Source: an uncultured Oscillospiraceae bacterium
GTDB lineage: Bacteria > Bacillota > Clostridia > Oscillospirales > Oscillospiraceae
DNA: 7,247 nt
Direction: 5' to 3'
Assembly (NCBI GenBank): GCA_934593275.1
Contig: CAKTQE010000079.1
Location: 1 to 7,247 of the forward strand
In this document: one piece after another, positions 1 to 5,573 of the stretch
Layout: each line of letters begins with the position of its first letter
How positions within the stretch are numbered: position 1 is the first letter of the stretch
Made by a program: the position numbers and the translations under genes
The notes under the pieces: model-generated
Databases searched by the model: none
The model's input: the letters and a program-made list of their open reading frames with translations, nothing else
What the model was told of the DNA's origin: nothing

Positions 1-75
1 GGGGTACACTCCACCGCTTGCTGCGTGACTGTCATTTATTTTTTGAAATTTGTGTCTAAAATACTGTACCATTGC

Positions 76-174
76 GTAGTGAAACGGAGTCGAGGAATCT
101 TCCCAAGTAGCAGATTTTACCTTACGTTGGTACTTTCTGCCACGTGGTGGATTCCTCCACTCCGCTTGCGCTAC
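76..174. repeat. Imperfect inverted repeat, MITE-like
   Basis: The left arm 76-99 and right arm 150-174 are near reverse complements. The shared cores are GAGGAATC on the left and GATTCCTC on the right, with ACTCCG-type sequence beyond. About 20 of 24 positions agree, and roughly 50 bp lie between the arms, including CCACGTGG at 140-147. No open frame inside looks like a transposase. The layout fits a short non-autonomous repeat that probably has many genomic copies, but copy number cannot be judged from one window. Confidence 0.55.
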
Positions 175-232
175 GGTCGGAATGACAGACGTTTTTTGCA
201 TTGAACGTTACAAATTCAAACGTACCACGATT

Positions 233-301
233 CCGGCCCTGCGGGCCGGGTGGTGGTGCTCCGCGCAGCGAATCAAAATATAATGATTGCCGGGGGCAAT
301 C
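233..301. repeat. Two small GC-rich hairpins
   Basis: The first hairpin pairs CCGGCCC (233-239) with GGGCCGG (243-249) around a TGC loop. The second pairs GATTGCC (285-291) with GGCAATC (295-301) around a GGG loop. Neither is followed by a T-run, so they do not look like terminators. They share the stem-plus-three-base-loop layout of the other palindromes in both flanks. Confidence 0.6.
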
Positions 302-316
302 ACACCATAATTCCAT

Positions 317-350
317 CGGCAGATTGCCGCCGCTACAGTGGGGGGTACCA
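317..350 (+). repeat. Direct repeat copy A (shared with right flank)
   Basis: Positions 317-338 are identical over 22 bases, in the same orientation, to 7079-7100. The similarity continues to 350 (7111 in the other copy) with one extra base and one mismatch. The segment contains a hairpin, CGGCA (317-321) with TGCCG (325-329) around GAT. The following part (344-365) also matches 6954-6975 at 19 of 22 positions, so this copy appears assembled from modules that are separate in the right flank. Confidence 0.75.
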
Positions 351-381
351 CCCGATACACGGTACAAAAGCTTCCCCAGTG

Positions 382-396
382 GGGGGCTGCGCCCCC
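382..396. repeat. GC-rich hairpin next to the terminator
   Basis: GGGGGC (382-387) pairs with GCCCCC (391-396) around a TGC loop. A competing pairing CCCC (374-377) with the G-run at 381-386 is also possible. It lies just beyond the operon terminator in the direction of acs transcription. It has no T-run of its own. Confidence 0.5.
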
Positions 397-403
397 ATCG
401 CGC

Positions 404-436
404 AAAAAACACCTCCGTTTTCACGGAGGTGTTTTT
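404..436 (-). terminator. Rho-independent terminator of the cooS-cooC-acsB operon
   Basis: A perfect 14-bp stem pairs 405-418 with 423-436 around a four-base loop (419-422). Its GC-rich core is ACCTCCG with CGGAGGT, flanked by A5 and T5. Read on the minus strand, the stem begins six bases after the acsB TAA stop (443-445) and ends in a run of T. Because the stem is flanked by A and T runs on opposite sides, it could also stop plus-strand transcription. Its position directly after acsB shows the operon ends here. Confidence 0.93.
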
Positions 437-442
437 GAAAAA

Positions 443-2575
443 TTACATGTCGAAAGGCTCCATGCTGAGGACGGGGTGGCCGTGCTCGGACAGGAAGTTC
501 AGCAGTTCCTCGGGATCCTCGGTGCAGACGGTTTCATCGGCGATCATGTCGGTGAAGTTGTCAACGCCGTACATCTCCTTGGCGGTAGCATCCAGACGCT
601 CGCGGACCTGGTCTTTCAGTTCCTTGGGCATCCAAACGATACGGCCGGGGCCGCCTTCGGCGGCGATGAACTTCTTGGAGGAGATGAACTGCTTGCCGTG
701 GCCCATGAAGCCGGGGGTCTGAACGCCGCCGCCGGTCATAGAGGCCATTTCGGAGAAGCTCATGCCCAGAGGAGTCATACCGGCGTGTTCACGGCAGGTG
801 ATGACAACGCCCATGGAAACAGGCTCCACGCCGCAGATACACTCGAAGCAGCCGCAGGAGGTCATGGGATCCTGGAACAGGGAGTACAGGGTCACATGCT
901 CCAGTGCGCCGTGGGAGTACTTGGCAACGGCCTCGTCCACGTCTTCGTAGCGGCCCAGCTTCTCATCGATGCAGTGTTCCTTGGGAACGATCTGGCAAGG
1001 ACCGGTGGGATCCAGCTCATTGGTGGCCTTGGCATCCAGCCAGGACACGGCGCCGCACAGGCCCAGACGCTCGGGGGTAACGATACATACGTGGCTGGGG
1101 GAGAAAGCCTGGCACATGATGCAGGTGTAGTATACAGGCACGGACTCGTCAGTCATGGACTTCAGACGGTCGTCACGCTTGTTGAACACGGTGTTGGCGG
1201 CAGCCCGCAGTTCCTTGTTCTTCTCGGCATCCACAACGATGGTGACCTGGCACTTGTCCACAACGGCCTCAAACTCGCTCTTGACCTTGGCGTACAGCAC
1301 CTCACCGATGTGACGGAACTTGAAGCCAGCCTCAAAGTCGGCCTTGCTGATACGGATACGGATCATGTCACGCTGACCGGTGTGCATCACGCCCTCAATG
1401 CAGTTCAGGTAGGAGTGGAACTTCCGCTCCATAACGGACTCAAAGTCAGGCTGCATGTTCTTGCCGGCTACGTCCACGGTGTAGGACATGGAGATCTTGG
1501 AACCCACGGGGATCTCGTCGATTTCCGGTCCGATAACGGTGATCTTGTGGTCTTCCACCTCGGCAGCTTCCTTGGTGTGTACCAGCTCGAAGCAGTCCAC
1601 ACGGGAGCCGTCGACTTCCACCTGCATGTCGGGACGGCGGATGATTTCGCCCTCGAAAGCGGAAGCGAAGGATACGGGAATGTCAATGTTGGTGATCTTG
1701 ATCTTGATGTCCCGGGCCTCCAGAGAGGTGGCGTTGAACTTCTCCACATCGGGCTGTACGATCAGGCTCTTGGGAACACGGAAGATGTTCTCCTGCTCGT
1801 TGGTGATAACGGGGAAGCCCAGCGCAATGGCACCGGCACCGCAGGCAACGATCACATCGTCCAGAGGAGCGAAAGCGTTGACGAAAGCGGGTACACGCTC
1901 CATGGTGTACTTCATCAGGCCAGCGGCATCGCCGGGCTGAATGTTACCGAAGATCAGAGCCGCACGGACAGCAACGGACACAACGTGAATAACAGAAGTC
2001 ACGTCCTTGCCCAGGGGGATCACACGGACGTTGTCGCCGGTCTTGTAGCCCTTCTCCTGGAGCTGATCGATGACGCCGCCCACCAGAGTGACCAGCATAC
2101 CCTGAGACTGATAGCTCTTGACCAGAGCCACGGCCTCGTCAGCGGTAGGAGCGGTACCCAGGATAACGGGAACACCGGGGATGTCGCCGGTAACCAGGGG
2201 AACACCCAGGGAACGGACCACGGCATCGGGCAGATGGCCGTAGCAGGGAGCCTCGTAGGGTGCGTCGTTGCCGATGTACTTCAGAACTTCGATGAATTCC
2301 GCGCACAGGGCAGTGGCAACGCCGGACATAAAGGCATCATTCAGACGGTTGTTGCGGGTCATCAGGGTCTTGACCACGCCCAGGGCTTCTTTCAGCTGGC
2401 CCAGGGTCTCGACCTTGACACCGGTGACGCCGTAGTAGCAGGGCAGGGAATAAGCGGTGCCGGGGAAGGACACGGCCTGGCCCTCACCGTACTGTGCGAT
2501 GGCATTGTTGATGGCTGCCTCGGTGAGGCCGTAAACAGCATCGTTGCCGCCGAAAACTCTTTCAAATAAAGTCAC
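443..2575 (-). CDS. acsB: Acetyl-CoA synthase (CODH/ACS complex subunit beta)
   Basis: This 710-residue protein is the acetyl-CoA synthase that condenses CO (from CO dehydrogenase), a methyl group (from the corrinoid iron-sulfur protein) and CoA into acetyl-CoA. It is cytoplasmic and works in complex with CooS. A-cluster ligands are visible: C485, C488, C497 and C507 for the [4Fe-4S] cubane, and the C574-G575-C576 motif that holds the distal nickel. Spacings of 3, 9, 10 and 67 residues match the Moorella enzyme as I recall it. Conserved blocks include VCIVTPERLGLCGAVSWLDA (496-515) and GGGVQTPGFMG (615-625). Two extra cysteines, C579 and C581, follow the CGC motif. At 710 residues it is slightly shorter than Moorella ACS (about 729), with a shorter N-terminus. 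The start is GTG, chosen because AGGAGG lies seven bases upstream (2583-2588). It is the last gene of the operon, 11 bases after cooC. Confidence 0.97.
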   Translation of the reverse strand: MTLFERVFGGNDAVYGLTEAAINNAIAQYGEGQAVSFPGTAYSLPCYYGVTGVKVETLGQLKEALGVVKTLMTRNNRLNDAFMSGVATALCAEFIEVLKYIGNDAPYEAPCYGHLPDAVVRSLGVPLVTGDIPGVPVILGTAPTADEAVALVKSYQSQGMLVTLVGGVIDQLQEKGYKTGDNVRVIPLGKDVTSVIHVVSVAVRAALIFGNIQPGDAAGLMKYTMERVPAFVNAFAPLDDVIVACGAGAIALGFPVITNEQENIFRVPKSLIVQPDVEKFNATSLEARDIKIKITNIDIPVSFASAFEGEIIRRPDMQVEVDGSRVDCFELVHTKEAAEVEDHKITVIGPEIDEIPVGSKISMSYTVDVAGKNMQPDFESVMERKFHSYLNCIEGVMHTGQRDMIRIRISKADFEAGFKFRHIGEVLYAKVKSEFEAVVDKCQVTIVVDAEKNKELRAAANTVFNKRDDRLKSMTDESVPVYYTCIMCQAFSPSHVCIVTPERLGLCGAVSWLDAKATNELDPTGPCQIVPKEHCIDEKLGRYEDVDEAVAKYSHGALEHVTLYSLFQDPMTSCGCFECICGVEPVSMGVVITCREHAGMTPLGMSFSEMASMTGGGVQTPGFMGHGKQFISSKKFIAAEGGPGRIVWMPKELKDQVRERLDATAKEMYGVDNFTDMIADETVCTEDPEELLNFLSEHGHPVLSMEPFDM

Positions 2576-2582
2576 GGTATTT

Positions 2583-2588
2583 CCTCCT
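2583..2588 (-). promoter_or_regulatory. acsB ribosome binding site overlapping the cooC stop
   Basis: A consensus AGGAGG on the minus strand lies seven bases before the GTG start of acsB. Its first two bases are the last two of the cooC TAG stop (2587-2589). This fixes the GTG start and suggests that ribosomes finishing cooC help initiate acsB. The surrounding AATTAGGAGGAAAT is identical to the sequence before cooS. Confidence 0.88.
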
Positions 2589-3357
2589 AATTTTCTTCAC
2601 GATCCAGAATCGCTTTGATTTGGCGGATCTCATCAATGGCCTTGGGGCTGAAATCGTAGGGGGATTTGCCCTGACGGTCGGCGTTGATAACATCCGGGTT
2701 ATAGTGAATGCAGCCCAGCAGGTCCTCTGCCGGGATGGTCTCACGGACAAAAGCCTCATCACTTTCGTCCCGGACCTTATTGGCCACCACACGAACCTGC
2801 TTGACACCCAGGTCCTTGGCCAGCCGCTTGACGTTGCGGTAGGTCTGGACACTGCGGGCCCCCGGCTCAATGACCACGATAAACTGGTCCATATTGGAAG
2901 CGGTACCCCTGCCCAGATGTTCCAGTCCTGCCTCCATATCCATAATGACCACATCGTTTTTCCGATAGGTCATGGCGGAGAGGATGGATTTGAGCATCAC
3001 ATGCTCCGGGCATACACAGCCGGAGCCGCCTACATCCACCGTACCCATGACCAGCAGCTTGACGCCGTTGATGTCCTTGGAGTACTTTTCGGGGATGTCG
3101 GCCACGTAGGGGTTCAGCTTATAGAACCGGTTGGCATCGGTAGCACCGGTACGCTCCTCCACCAGGGTGCGCATTTTGCTGATGGGGACGATGGCGTCTA
3201 CTTCTTCCTGGCTCAGGCCTAGGGCCAGGCCCAAATTGGCGTCCGGGTCTACGTCGGCGGCAAGGACGGTGCGTCCCTCGTCGGCATAGAGCCGGGCCAG
3301 GGTGGAGGCAAGGGTGGTTTTACCCACGCCACCCTTGCCGGTGATTGCTAGTTTCAT
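2587..3357 (-). CDS. cooC: CO dehydrogenase nickel-insertion ATPase CooC
   Basis: This 256-residue MinD/ParA-type P-loop ATPase is the accessory protein that delivers nickel to the C-cluster of CO dehydrogenase, and in some organisms to ACS. The deviant Walker A motif GKGGVGKTT spans residues 7-15. A switch-like block DVDPDANLG is at 35-43, a Walker B strand VVIMD ends at D140, and VVANKVRD (190-197) is a likely nucleotide-base contact. The CooC-specific C114-x-C116 pair in CVCPEH is the expected metal-binding site at the dimer interface. The length is typical. ATG begins three bases after the cooS stop. Only a weak GGG-type purine run precedes it, inside the cooS end, so translation probably depends on coupling to cooS and may be lower than that of the two enzyme genes. 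Its place between cooS and acsB fits a maturation role for this complex. Confidence 0.95.
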   Translation of the reverse strand: MKLAITGKGGVGKTTLASTLARLYADEGRTVLAADVDPDANLGLALGLSQEEVDAIVPISKMRTLVEERTGATDANRFYKLNPYVADIPEKYSKDINGVKLLVMGTVDVGGSGCVCPEHVMLKSILSAMTYRKNDVVIMDMEAGLEHLGRGTASNMDQFIVVIEPGARSVQTYRNVKRLAKDLGVKQVRVVANKVRDESDEAFVRETIPAEDLLGCIHYNPDVINADRQGKSPYDFSPKAIDEIRQIKAILDREEN

Positions 3358-3360
3358 AGT

Positions 3361-5265
3361 TTAGATGCCCAGAGCCGCGCGCTTCTCTTCGATGCGGGCG
3401 ATCATCATGTCACCCATCTTGTCGATGTCCTTTTCCACAACGTACTTGGCCTCAACCCACTTGTTGATGCCGTCTTCGCCGCAGAGCAGGTCACAGATCT
3501 CGGAGGAACCGGAGACGTAGGGGTCTACGCCCAGGAAGGTATCCAGGCCGGTGGAGACAACGTAGTTGCCGATGGAAACGGCCTTCTCAGACATCCATTC
3601 GGGAGCGCAGCCCACAACAGGCAGCTGAGAAATGTTCAGGCCGGAGTCCTTGGCCAGCTCGGAGGCCAGGATCAGCATACGGGAGATGTCCACGCAGGAA
3701 CCCATGTGCAGAACGGGAGGAATGCCAGCCAGCTCGCAAACACGCTTCAGACCCGCGCCGCAGTATTCCTTGGCCTGTACGGGATCCATGAGACCTGCCT
3801 TGGCGGCAGCCTGGGCGGAGCAGCCGGAAACGATGCAGACGATGTCGTTCTCCAGCATCTTCTTCATCAGCTCGATGTGCGCGGTGTCAGGACGGACCTT
3901 GGGGTTGTTGCAGCCGACCAGAGCCACAGCGCCGCGGAGAACACCGGAGGTGATGCACTCCAGCAGGGGCTTGGTGGTGCCGAACTCGTCAACCTGGGAG
4001 TTGGCAACGCCGTCGAGAACCTTGACGATGGCTTCAACAGAGTAGCCCACACGGGTCTTCTGGACCTGGTTGGGGATGTTCACCAGCTCGGGCTTCCGGT
4101 TCTTGAAGTTCTCAATGGCCATCTTCACGATCGCCTTGGCGTTGTCACCGGCGGTCTCGGCATTGAACTGGATGAACTCGGAGTCGGGCATCCGGCAGAT
4201 GGGAGAGGTGGTGATGAACTTGGTGTGGAAGCACTTGGACAGGGGTCCCAGTGCGGGGAAGATGCACTGTACGTCTACGACAATGGCTTCGCAGGCGCCG
4301 GTGAGAACCACGTTCTCCTGGCTCAGGAAGTTACCGGCCATGGGGATGCCGTGACGCATGGCCACTTCGTTGGCGGTGCAGCACACGCCGGAAATGGTGA
4401 TGCCCTTGGCGCCAACGCTCTTGGCCAGAGCGATCATCTCGGGATCGTTGGCGTAGTAAACGATCATTTCAGACAGGGAGGGATCGTGGCCGTGAACAAC
4501 GATGTTGACGTTGTCTTTCTCCATAACGCCGATGTTGGCGGTGGAGTCTACGGGCTTGGGAGTGCCGAACAGAACGTCGGAGAACTCGGTGCCCATCATG
4601 GAGCCGCCCCAGCCGTCAGACAGGCCGCAGCGCAGAGCCTGACGGACCAGAGCCTCAGGCAGGGAGCTGTTGCCCATGTGGGTCATGTGCAGAGCGGTGG
4701 CAACTTCCCGGTCAATTGCCCGGGGCTCGATGCCGGCCTCATGCCACAGCTGCTGGGTATGCTCGGGAGCCCGCTTCAGGAACTTCTGAACGCCGAAAGG
4801 CTTGCCGTATTCCATCAGGCCGATCTCAGCCATTTCGTGGGCCAGATCATAGATGTCCTTGCCCTCGGTCTCCACGCCCCATTCCTTGGCGATGCGGATC
4901 AGCTTTGCAGGATCCTTGACCTGATAGTTGCCGCCCTCCTTGGCCTGGTGCAGGGTGTGCATGATTTCACGGCCATGGTCGGAGTGGGTGGCGGAGCCAC
5001 CGGCGGTAAAGCGCAGGAAGTTACGGCCAACAATGCCATGAACATCGCAGCCGCAGATGCCGCGGGGAGCCTTGGGGGTAATGCGGCAGGGGCCCATGGA
5101 GCAGATACGGCAGCAGGTACCCTTCTCGCCGAATCCGCAGTGGGGGGTCTGGTTTTTGACACGCTGCTGCCAGGAGTCCGCGCCAACCTTCTTGCCGTTA
5201 TCCAGCAAGGAATTGGTGGCTTCTTCCATTTCTTCGACAGTGGTCAGATATGCCCAATCCTTCAA
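3361..5265 (-). CDS. cooS: Anaerobic Ni-CO dehydrogenase catalytic subunit (CooS/AcsA)
   Basis: This 634-residue protein interconverts CO and CO2 and, next to acsB, should supply CO to acetyl-CoA synthase. The length is normal for the family. N-terminal cluster ligands are C43 and C51 (D-cluster, bridging two subunits) and C52, C55, C60 and C71 (B-cluster). The CX7C D-cluster spacing is the type associated with [4Fe-4S] rather than [2Fe-2S]. Likely C-cluster ligands are H260 in HGH, C295 or C296 in GVCCTANE, C334, C452 in VGCNNP, C482 in SGCSAQ and C524 in MGSCVDISR. The acid/base residues H94/H97 and K561 (SEKAV) are also present, so it looks catalytically complete. The start is TTG: AGGAGG (5274-5279) lies eight bases upstream, there is no in-frame ATG between, and the next methionine is residue 13. 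It is the first gene of the operon, followed three bases later by cooC. Confidence 0.97.
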   Translation of the reverse strand: MKDWAYLTTVEEMEEATNSLLDNGKKVGADSWQQRVKNQTPHCGFGEKGTCCRICSMGPCRITPKAPRGICGCDVHGIVGRNFLRFTAGGSATHSDHGREIMHTLHQAKEGGNYQVKDPAKLIRIAKEWGVETEGKDIYDLAHEMAEIGLMEYGKPFGVQKFLKRAPEHTQQLWHEAGIEPRAIDREVATALHMTHMGNSSLPEALVRQALRCGLSDGWGGSMMGTEFSDVLFGTPKPVDSTANIGVMEKDNVNIVVHGHDPSLSEMIVYYANDPEMIALAKSVGAKGITISGVCCTANEVAMRHGIPMAGNFLSQENVVLTGACEAIVVDVQCIFPALGPLSKCFHTKFITTSPICRMPDSEFIQFNAETAGDNAKAIVKMAIENFKNRKPELVNIPNQVQKTRVGYSVEAIVKVLDGVANSQVDEFGTTKPLLECITSGVLRGAVALVGCNNPKVRPDTAHIELMKKMLENDIVCIVSGCSAQAAAKAGLMDPVQAKEYCGAGLKRVCELAGIPPVLHMGSCVDISRMLILASELAKDSGLNISQLPVVGCAPEWMSEKAVSIGNYVVSTGLDTFLGVDPYVSGSSEICDLLCGEDGINKWVEAKYVVEKDIDKMGDMMIARIEEKRAALGI

Positions 5266-5273
5266 TGTGATTT

Positions 5274-5279
5274 CCTCCT
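5274..5279 (-). promoter_or_regulatory. cooS ribosome binding site deciding a TTG start
   Basis: A consensus AGGAGG lies eight bases upstream of TTG on the minus strand. The same 14-base block (AATTAGGAGGAAAT) precedes acsB. No in-frame ATG lies between this site and residue 13, so TTG is the best start. Confidence 0.88.
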
Positions 5280-5300
5280 AATTAAGTAATTCTTTCCAGT

Positions 5301-5356
5301 CGATACACGTGGGTATTGCCGAACCAATACTGTATCGATAATATTCTACCAATACT
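5301..5356 (-). promoter_or_regulatory. Candidate operator or 5'-terminal stem-loop of the acs operon
   Basis: An inverted repeat pairs CGATACA (5301-5307) with TGTATCG (5331-5337), and inside it GTATTG (5313-5318) with CAATAC (5325-5330). This gives 13 pairs with a five-base bulge and a six-base loop. On the minus strand the nonamer AGTATTGGT occurs twice, 25 bp apart: at 5348-5356, just before the -10 box, and at 5323-5331, just after the likely start site. The GTATTG core occurs a third time inverted. The predicted transcription start (about 5336-5337) falls at the edge of the inverted repeat. It could be a repressor site, or an RNA hairpin at the very 5' end of the transcript. I recognise no known regulator motif. 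Confidence 0.45.
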
Positions 5357-5371
5357 ATTCAAGATTGTCAA
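5343..5371 (-). promoter_or_regulatory. Sigma-A promoter of the cooS-cooC-acsB operon
   Basis: On the minus strand a perfect -35 box TTGACA (5366-5371) and a -10 box TAGAAT (5343-5348, one mismatch to TATAAT) are separated by exactly 17 bases. The predicted start near 5336 gives a leader of about 70 bases. A-rich tracts lie upstream of the -35. So near-consensus a promoter suggests strong transcription unless it is repressed. Confidence 0.85.
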
Positions 5372-5404
5372 TCGGCTTTTTAGACACATTTCACGTGCTT
5401 TTTT

Positions 5405-5457
5405 GTATCCCCCCGGGGGGGTATTTGTACAAAACAGACGGAAACCCCCACCGGGGG
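5405..5457. repeat. C-tract/G-tract palindromes between divergent promoters
   Basis: Six C followed by seven G (5409-5421) form a near-perfect palindrome. The 10-bp palindrome TTTGTACAAA follows (5424-5433), then a second C5/G5 hairpin (5445-5449 with 5453-5457, loop ACC). They sit about 40-90 bp upstream of the acs -35 and 50-100 bp upstream of the transporter -35. No T-run follows either tract. The role is unknown; they may be a repeat family, a protein site or an insulator. Further on, 5468-5476 can pair with 5483-5491 (one G-T pair), followed by T5. Confidence 0.5.
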
Positions 5458-5510
5458 ATGGGTTCAAGTGGGAAAAACGCCCTTTTCCTACTTTTTGCGG
5501 AAAAAAGAAA

Positions 5511-5538
5511 TTGCAAAAAATTTTTCCTGTGGTATGAT
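5511..5538 (+). promoter_or_regulatory. Extended -10 promoter of the transporter gene
   Basis: The -10 box TATGAT (5533-5538) has TG placed one base upstream (5530-5531), an extended -10. A weak -35 TTGCAA (5511-5516, four of six matches) lies 16 bases upstream in an A/T-rich tract. The likely start is near 5545, giving a leader of about 29 bases. Confidence 0.65.
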
Positions 5539-5561
5539 GGAGTCGCAAATTCATCAAAACA

Positions 5562-5567
5562 AGAGGG
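5562..5567 (+). promoter_or_regulatory. Ribosome binding site of the transporter gene
   Basis: AGAGGG lies about seven bases before the ATG at 5574. It is weaker than the AGGAGG sites of the acs enzymes but well placed, and it supports this start. Confidence 0.7.
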
Positions 5568-5573
5568 ACGACT

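Larger units (their letters stand above)
1..442. other. Non-coding left flank made of short repeats
   Basis: No convincing gene is visible here. The short open frames have no good ribosome site and run through palindromes. The stretch holds an imperfect inverted repeat (76-174), small hairpins with mostly three-base loops (233-249, 285-301, 317-329, 382-396), a segment shared with the right flank (317-350), and the acsB terminator (404-436). Bases 1-75 are AT-richer and show nothing I can name. Confidence 0.7.

Noticed and set aside
122..438. Small open frames in the left flank
   Set aside because: They overlap each other in several frames and run through hairpins and the terminator, with no ribosome site.
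338..2569. Plus-strand open frame of 743 codons antisense to acsB
   Set aside because: It is a shadow of the strongly biased acsB codon use, which leaves few stops in this frame. Its translation is a low-complexity mix rich in H, G, L, V and D, and its start lies in a repeat. acsB on the other strand has all family motifs.
2620..3222. Plus-strand open frame of 200 codons antisense to cooC
   Set aside because: It lies wholly inside a clear CooC gene, and its H/G/D-rich translation is typical of antisense shadows.
3706..5289. Plus-strand open frame of 527 codons antisense to cooS
   Set aside because: The cause is the same: a stop-poor antisense frame of a highly biased gene, with no recognisable domain or ribosome site.
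5306..5397. CACGTG palindromes at 5306-5311 and 5392-5397 as regulator sites
   Set aside because: A six-base palindrome recurring a few times in 7 kb, also inside repeats at 140-147 and 6921-6930, is not enough to infer a bound protein.
5468..5496. Plus-strand terminator before the transporter gene
   Set aside because: A nine-pair stem (with one G-T pair) and T5 are visible, but the stem is AT-rich and no plus-strand gene ends upstream of it, so I do not call it a terminator.
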